A DNA stretch of 10,966 nucleotides from Pseudomonadota bacterium (GTDB lineage: Bacteria; Pseudomonadota; Gammaproteobacteria; Burkholderiales; Eutrophovitaceae), in the NCBI GenBank assembly GCA_002704665.1, contig PAHB01000119.1, positions 8,026-18,991 of the forward strand, given 5' to 3'. Position 1 is the stretch's first letter. Each line of letters begins with the position of its first letter. The notes under the pieces are model-generated. The model ran no database searches and was not told the origin of the DNA. It saw only the letters and a list, made by a program, of their open reading frames with translations. Shown here piece after piece: positions 7,372-10,966 of this stretch. The position numbers and the translations under genes are program-made.

Positions 7372-8049
7372 ATGGCAAATGTTGAAATAAACGCAACCTT
7401 AAGAGAGGTGAATGGAAAGGGTGCGAGCCGCCGCCTCAGGAAAACTGGTTTGGTTCCAGGAATTTTATACGGGGGCGTTGAAGAGACGAAGGTCATAGAG
7501 CTGGACCATAAAATGCTGCTGATGGAATTGAGCAAAGAGGCTTTTCAATCGTCGATAATTTCACTCCTTGTTGATGGCAATAAAGAGGACGTTTTATTAC
7601 GGGATTACCAAATGCATCCTTGGAAAAAACAAGTTTTACACGTGGATTTTCAGAGAGTATCCGCCAATAAAACCATCAATATGAGTGTCCCGCTCCATTT
7701 TATCAACGAAGAAGTTGCTCCAGGGGTGAAAGTTGGAGGAGGTATAGTTAATCACGTGCTCACAGAATTGGCGATTCAGTGTCTGCCGAAACAATTACCT
7801 AAATTTATCGAAGTTGACTTGTCCGAATTGGGTTTGGGTAGCTCTATGCACCTTTCTGAACTAAGTTTGCCAGACGGAGTCGAGGCGGTGCTGTCACAAA
7901 AAGGTGAGGATCCAGCACTTGCAACCGTTCAAGTTCCAAGAGCGGTTGTTGAAGAGGAAGCTATAATATCAGACGAGGATGATGGTCCTGGTGAAGAGCC
8001 TGCGGGTGATGATTCTGGGGGTGAAGGTCCTAGTGATGGCGGTAGTTGA
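7372..8049 (+). CDS. rplY: Large-subunit ribosomal protein bL25, long CTC/TL5 form
   Basis: bL25 binds 5S rRNA in the central protuberance of the 50S subunit. At 225 residues this is the long CTC (general stress protein) form rather than the 94-residue E. coli type. The N-terminal RNA-binding domain (about 1-92) has [21 protein letters not shown] (start of the conserved block, residues 15 onward) and [12 protein letters not shown]. The C-terminal TL5 domain (about 98-188) has [18 protein letters not shown] and the conserved [12 protein letters not shown]. The last 34 residues are a low-complexity tail rich in Glu, Asp, Gly and Ser, without aromatic residues, probably disordered. The ATG is supported by GGAG seven bases upstream. 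Placement between prs and pth is the standard order. Confidence 0.95.
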   Translation: MANVEINATLREVNGKGASRRLRKTGLVPGILYGGVEETKVIELDHKMLLMELSKEAFQSSIISLLVDGNKEDVLLRDYQMHPWKKQVLHVDFQRVSANKTINMSVPLHFINEEVAPGVKVGGGIVNHVLTELAIQCLPKQLPKFIEVDLSELGLGSSMHLSELSLPDGVEAVLSQKGEDPALATVQVPRAVVEEEAIISDEDDGPGEEPAGDDSGGEGPSDGGS

Positions 8050-8102
8050 AAAAAATGCGAGAGGTCATTTTTGTTTGGTGCTCAGCAATGGTGTAAGCGA
8101 AC

Positions 8103-8666
8103 ATGAAACTGGTCGTGGGTTTAGGAAATTTAGAGGAAAGATATGATCACACGAGACACAATGTTGGATTTCATTGGTTGGATGGATTAGCAAATTTACA
8201 TGGACTACGATTTTCCGATAACAAAAAATTCTTCGGCCTCACCTGCAAGCTCTCTGAGACCAGGGGCGATGTTTGGCTACTGAAGCCCGGGGTTTACATG
8301 AATAACAGCGGCCGTTCCGTTGGCGCGATTGCTAGCTTTTTTAACTTTAGTCCTAGTGAAATACTAATAGTTCATGACGAGCTAGATTTAGCACCCGGAG
8401 TCGTAAAAATAAAACAAGGGGGCGGCTCAGCTGGCCATAATGGTCTGAAGGATATTATTAGACAGTTGGGGTCACCGAATTTTTTGCGAATTCGGCTGGG
8501 GATTGGTCGACCACCCAGTAACAACCATGGAGTGGCGAATTACGTCCTAAAGAAACCGTCTCCAGAGGATGCGAGGTTAATAAATGAATCCATTGAAGCG
8601 AGCTTGGAGGTATTCCCTAGGTTATTGTCGGGGGACATTGAGAACGCTAAGTTGGAGCTTCATTAG
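8103..8666 (+). CDS. pth: Peptidyl-tRNA hydrolase
   Basis: Pth cleaves peptidyl-tRNAs that drop off the ribosome, recycling tRNA. The product is 187 residues, slightly under the 194 of E. coli. Catalytic and binding residues are present: Asn9 in GLGN, the catalytic His19 in TRHNVGF, Asn68 in KPGVYMNNSG (61-70), Asp92 in VHDELDL, and Asn113 in GGGSAGHNGLKDI (106-118). LRIRLGIGRP follows at 128-137. An oddity is GLGNLE at residues 6-11, where nearly all relatives have NPG after GL(G/A). The ATG at 8103 follows rplY by 53 bases and has no clear Shine-Dalgarno. ychF begins three bases after its stop, so the two are likely co-transcribed. Confidence 0.95.
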   Translation: MKLVVGLGNLEERYDHTRHNVGFHWLDGLANLHGLRFSDNKKFFGLTCKLSETRGDVWLLKPGVYMNNSGRSVGAIASFFNFSPSEILIVHDELDLAPGVVKIKQGGGSAGHNGLKDIIRQLGSPNFLRIRLGIGRPPSNNHGVANYVLKKPSPEDARLINESIEASLEVFPRLLSGDIENAKLELH

Positions 8667-8669
8667 GCC

Positions 8670-9764
8670 GTGACACTCAAATGTGGAATCGTTGGTTTGC
8701 CAAATGTTGGCAAATCTACTTTATTTAATGCGCTCACAAAAGGGCAGATAGAAGTCGCAAACTATCCTTTCTGCACCATTGACCCTAATGTCGGGGTTGT
8801 AACTGTTCCTGATGGTCGAATAGATCGGTTAGCCTCATTAGTTATGCCGCGAAAAATTATTCCGGCTGCTGTAGAATTTGTGGATATAGCTGGACTGGTT
8901 GCTGGTGCTTCGAAAGGCGAGGGTTTAGGAAATCAATTTTTGGCTAACATCAGGGAGACCCATGCAATTGCGCAGGTTGTCCGATGTTTCGAAAACCCCA
9001 ATATTGTCCACGTAGACGGCAAGGTAAACCCAATTTCGGATATTGGTGTGATAGACACTGAAATGGTTCTAGCAGATTTGGCGTCTATTGAAAAGCAAAA
9101 GCTGAACGTATCAAAAATGATGAAATCGCAAAAAAATGAAGAGCTCTCATTTTTGATGGCAGTTTTGGAAAAGGTTGAAAATGCTCTTCAAGAGGGTTGC
9201 GCCATCCGAAATATGTCATTATCCCGCGACGAAATAGAAGTTATCCAACCGCTGTTTTTATTGACTATCAAGCCGATGATGTACGTTGCAAATGTTTCAG
9301 ATGATGGATTTGCGGAAAATCCGCTTTTGGACAAAGTTTTTATTCATGCCAAGAGGTGGAATATTCCCGTAGTAGTCGTGTGTGCTTCCATGGAATTTGA
9401 AATATCTGATTTGACTGAAGAGGAGCAGAATTTATTTCTGAAAGATACCGGTGTTGAAGAGCCGGGACTGTCCAGATTTATAAAAGAGGCTTATAGGCTA
9501 TTGGGATTACAAACTTTCTTCACTGCAGGAGAATCAGAGGTTAGAGCATGGACTGTGGAAAAGGGTAAAACTGCTGCTCAGGCGGCCGGGGTAATTCACT
9601 CAGATTTCCAAAAAGGATTTATTCGTGCAGAGGTTATTGCCTTCGAAGATTATATTCATCTGAATGGGGAGCAGGGAGCTAAAGAGGCCGGAAAAATGCG
9701 GTTAGAAGGGAAAGAGTATTTGGTTAAAGACGGTGATGTAATGCATTTTAGGTTTAACGTCTAA
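8670..9764 (+). CDS. ychF: Redox-responsive ribosome-associated ATPase YchF (OLA1 family)
   Basis: YchF is an Obg-related P-loop protein that prefers ATP over GTP, binds ribosomes and in E. coli dampens the oxidative-stress response. The 364-residue product matches E. coli (363). It shows G1 GLPNVGKST (9-17), G3 DIAGL (72-76) followed by GEGLGNQFL, the RCFEN segment with a conserved His114 region ([11 protein letters not shown]), G4 as NVSD (208-211) where NVxE is usual, and the C-terminal TGS domain from about residue 280 ending [17 protein letters not shown]. The start is GTG at 8670, three bases after the pth stop. GGAG at 8653-8656 is a rather distant Shine-Dalgarno, so translational coupling to pth is likely. 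Pairing of pth and ychF is widely conserved. Confidence 0.97.
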   Translation: MTLKCGIVGLPNVGKSTLFNALTKGQIEVANYPFCTIDPNVGVVTVPDGRIDRLASLVMPRKIIPAAVEFVDIAGLVAGASKGEGLGNQFLANIRETHAIAQVVRCFENPNIVHVDGKVNPISDIGVIDTEMVLADLASIEKQKLNVSKMMKSQKNEELSFLMAVLEKVENALQEGCAIRNMSLSRDEIEVIQPLFLLTIKPMMYVANVSDDGFAENPLLDKVFIHAKRWNIPVVVVCASMEFEISDLTEEEQNLFLKDTGVEEPGLSRFIKEAYRLLGLQTFFTAGESEVRAWTVEKGKTAAQAAGVIHSDFQKGFIRAEVIAFEDYIHLNGEQGAKEAGKMRLEGKEYLVKDGDVMHFRFNV

Positions 9765-9839
9765 AATAGCGGTTCAGTTAGTAACTTATTCTCATATTGG
9801 CTTATTATAGAGTTAAATTATTAATGAAGAATTGAAAAT
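9765..9839 (+). promoter_or_regulatory. AT-rich gap before yebC, possible promoter
   Basis: This 75-bp gap is clearly richer in A and T than the flanking genes and contains a TATTAT at 9803-9808 that could be a -10 box. I could not find a matching -35 hexamer at normal spacing, and I see no hairpin plus T-run terminator for ychF. It is a plausible start of a separate yebC-ruvC transcript, but the evidence is weak. Confidence 0.3.
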
Positions 9840-10571
9840 ATGGCTGGACATAGCAAGTGGGCTAATATTAAGCACCGGAAAGCTGCGGCTGACGCAAAGA
9901 GGGGGAAGGTCTTTACTAGGTTGATCAAAGAGTTGACCGTTGCGTCTCGTTTGGGGGGGAGTGACCGAGCCACGAATCCAAGATTGAGACTGGCCGTGGA
10001 TAAAGCCTTTGATAATAATATGCCTAAGGATACTGTAGAGCGGGCCATAAAAAGGGGCAGTGGGGAGTTAGAGGGTGCTGTATACGAGGAGGTGCGTTAT
10101 GAGGGTTACGGGATATCCGGAGCTGCCGTCATGGTTGATTGCCTGACCGATAACAAGGCTCGTACCGTGGCGGATGTGCGACATGCTTTCACAAAGCATG
10201 GTGGCAATTTGGGCACTGATGGGTCGGTTGCTTTTTTGTTTACCCACTGTGGACAAATACTTTTAGCCCCAAATAGTAACGAGGAGCAGGTTATGGAGGC
10301 AGCTATAGATATGGACGCCGAAGACGTTACTATTCTTGAAGACGGCACTATTGAGGTTATAACGAAACCCCATGAATGCCAACAGGTCCGGCAGGGGTTA
10401 ATTAGTCTTGGATTTGAAGTGGGATTTGGGGATCTAATTCAAAAGCCAAACGTTGAAAATATTTTTCAGGGTGAAGAAGCAGAGAAAATGCGAAAGTTAT
10501 TAGATGCTCTGGAAAGTTTAGATGATGTGCAAGAGGTTTACACAAATGCATTGATTTCTACGGAGGGCTGA
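9840..10571 (+). CDS. yebC: YebC/PmpR/TACO1 family protein
   Basis: The 243-residue product opens with the diagnostic [21 protein letters not shown] and continues with the family signatures [38 protein letters not shown] and [14 protein letters not shown]. Length is near E. coli YebC (246). The family was long annotated as transcriptional regulators; the mitochondrial homologue TACO1 is a translational activator, and more recent bacterial work links YebC-type proteins to relief of ribosome stalling at proline-rich motifs. The protein is cytosolic. The ATG at 9840 has only a weak GAAGA about nine bases upstream. It is followed 44 bases later by ruvC, the usual neighbour in Proteobacteria. Confidence 0.95.
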   Translation: MAGHSKWANIKHRKAAADAKRGKVFTRLIKELTVASRLGGSDRATNPRLRLAVDKAFDNNMPKDTVERAIKRGSGELEGAVYEEVRYEGYGISGAAVMVDCLTDNKARTVADVRHAFTKHGGNLGTDGSVAFLFTHCGQILLAPNSNEEQVMEAAIDMDAEDVTILEDGTIEVITKPHECQQVRQGLISLGFEVGFGDLIQKPNVENIFQGEEAEKMRKLLDALESLDDVQEVYTNALISTEG

Positions 10572-10603
10572 TTTTAAGCTCAAGACTAAGGTGCATATTA
10601 AAC

Positions 10604-10609
10604 GGGAAG
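10604..10609 (+). promoter_or_regulatory. Ribosome binding site that sets the ruvC start
   Basis: GGGAAG lies six bases before the TTG at 10616. Together with the match of the following residues to the RuvC N-terminus (MRILGVDPG), it identifies this TTG as the start; there is no in-frame ATG or GTG in the preceding gap. Confidence 0.6.
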
Positions 10610-10615
10610 AAAAAA

Positions 10616-10966
10616 TTGCGTATTTTAGGGGTTGATCCCGGGTTGCGTGTGACCGGATTTGGTATAATCGAGTCGCGGGCCCAAAACTTACGGTATGTTA
10701 CCAGTGGTTGTATTCGGACCGGGCAGGGAGAGATCGGCGATCGCTTAAAAACTATATTCGAGGGCTTATCGAATGTAGTTGGAAAAAAAAGTATTGATGA
10801 AGTCGCTATAGAGAAAGTATTTCTAAATAAAAACCCCCAAACTACTTTGTCACTGGGTCAGGCTAGGGGAGCTGCAATTTGTGCTATCGCTCTCTGTGGT
10901 TTTGTGCCGGTTGAATATACGGCGTTACAGGTTAAAAAATCGGTCGTGGGCTATGGTCATGCGGAA
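10616..10966 (+). CDS. ruvC: Crossover junction endodeoxyribonuclease RuvC, partial (C-terminus beyond right edge)
   Basis: RuvC is the dimeric, metal-dependent nuclease that cuts Holliday junctions together with RuvAB. The first 117 codons are present. MRILGVDPGLRVTGFGIIE carries the first catalytic Asp (residue 7); EKVFLNKNPQ carries the second acidic residue; LSLGQARGAA follows, then YTALQVKKSVVGYGHAE at the window edge. The last two catalytic acids lie beyond the edge. The start is TTG with a good Shine-Dalgarno. The gene lies 44 bases after yebC, and ruvA and ruvB would be expected downstream. Confidence 0.95.
   Translation, partial: MRILGVDPGLRVTGFGIIESRAQNLRYVTSGCIRTGQGEIGDRLKTIFEGLSNVVGKKSIDEVAIEKVFLNKNPQTTLSLGQARGAAICAIALCGFVPVEYTALQVKKSVVGYGHAE

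Noticed and set aside
1..10966. Mobile elements, CRISPR arrays, toxin-antitoxin pairs or phage genes
   Set aside because: I saw no transposase motifs, terminal inverted repeats, regularly spaced repeats or small paired toxin-like ORFs; the plus-strand gene order is intact and conserved.

Overview
The window looks like chromosomal housekeeping DNA from a Beta- or Gammaproteobacterium. The order TPR protein, lolB, ispE, tRNA-Gln(TTG), prs, rplY (long CTC form), pth, ychF is a classic arrangement in those two classes. LolB, a receptor for outer-membrane lipoproteins, also fits a Gram-negative with a Lol system. Composition is moderately AT-rich by eye, and six of the eleven protein genes appear to start with GTG or TTG. 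I cannot name a genus. I see no mobile element, CRISPR array, phage gene or integration scar.

Layout. Bases 1-2870 (minus strand) carry a three-gene ABC-2 type export operon of the GldA/GldF/GldG kind, in transcription order ATPase, membrane permease, then the auxiliary GldG-like protein, which runs off the left edge. Bases 2871-2993 are a divergent promoter region. From 2994 to the right edge everything is on the plus strand: a secreted TPR-repeat protein, lolB, ispE, tRNA-Gln, prs, rplY, pth and ychF, then a 75-bp AT-rich gap, yebC, and ruvC cut by the right edge. The genes from the TPR protein to ychF have short gaps or overlap, and I saw no convincing intrinsic terminator between them, so they may be transcribed largely together.

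How the genes fit. The plus-strand block covers envelope biogenesis (TPR protein, LolB), isoprenoid precursors (IspE), PRPP supply (Prs) and translation (tRNA-Gln, ribosomal protein bL25, peptidyl-tRNA hydrolase, the ribosome-associated ATPase YchF, and YebC), and ends in Holliday-junction resolution (RuvC). The ABC set is the least understood part: the family is known from Bacteroidetes gliding, and its substrate in Proteobacteria is not established to my knowledge.

The most notable observation is at the start of ispE. The only start with a good ribosome binding site (TTG at 5357) is out of frame with the conserved N-terminal motif because of an 11-A run. Ten As would give a perfect 285-residue enzyme. 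This is either a one-base homopolymer error or a real gene that relies on slippage. I did not find a wholly novel multi-gene system here.
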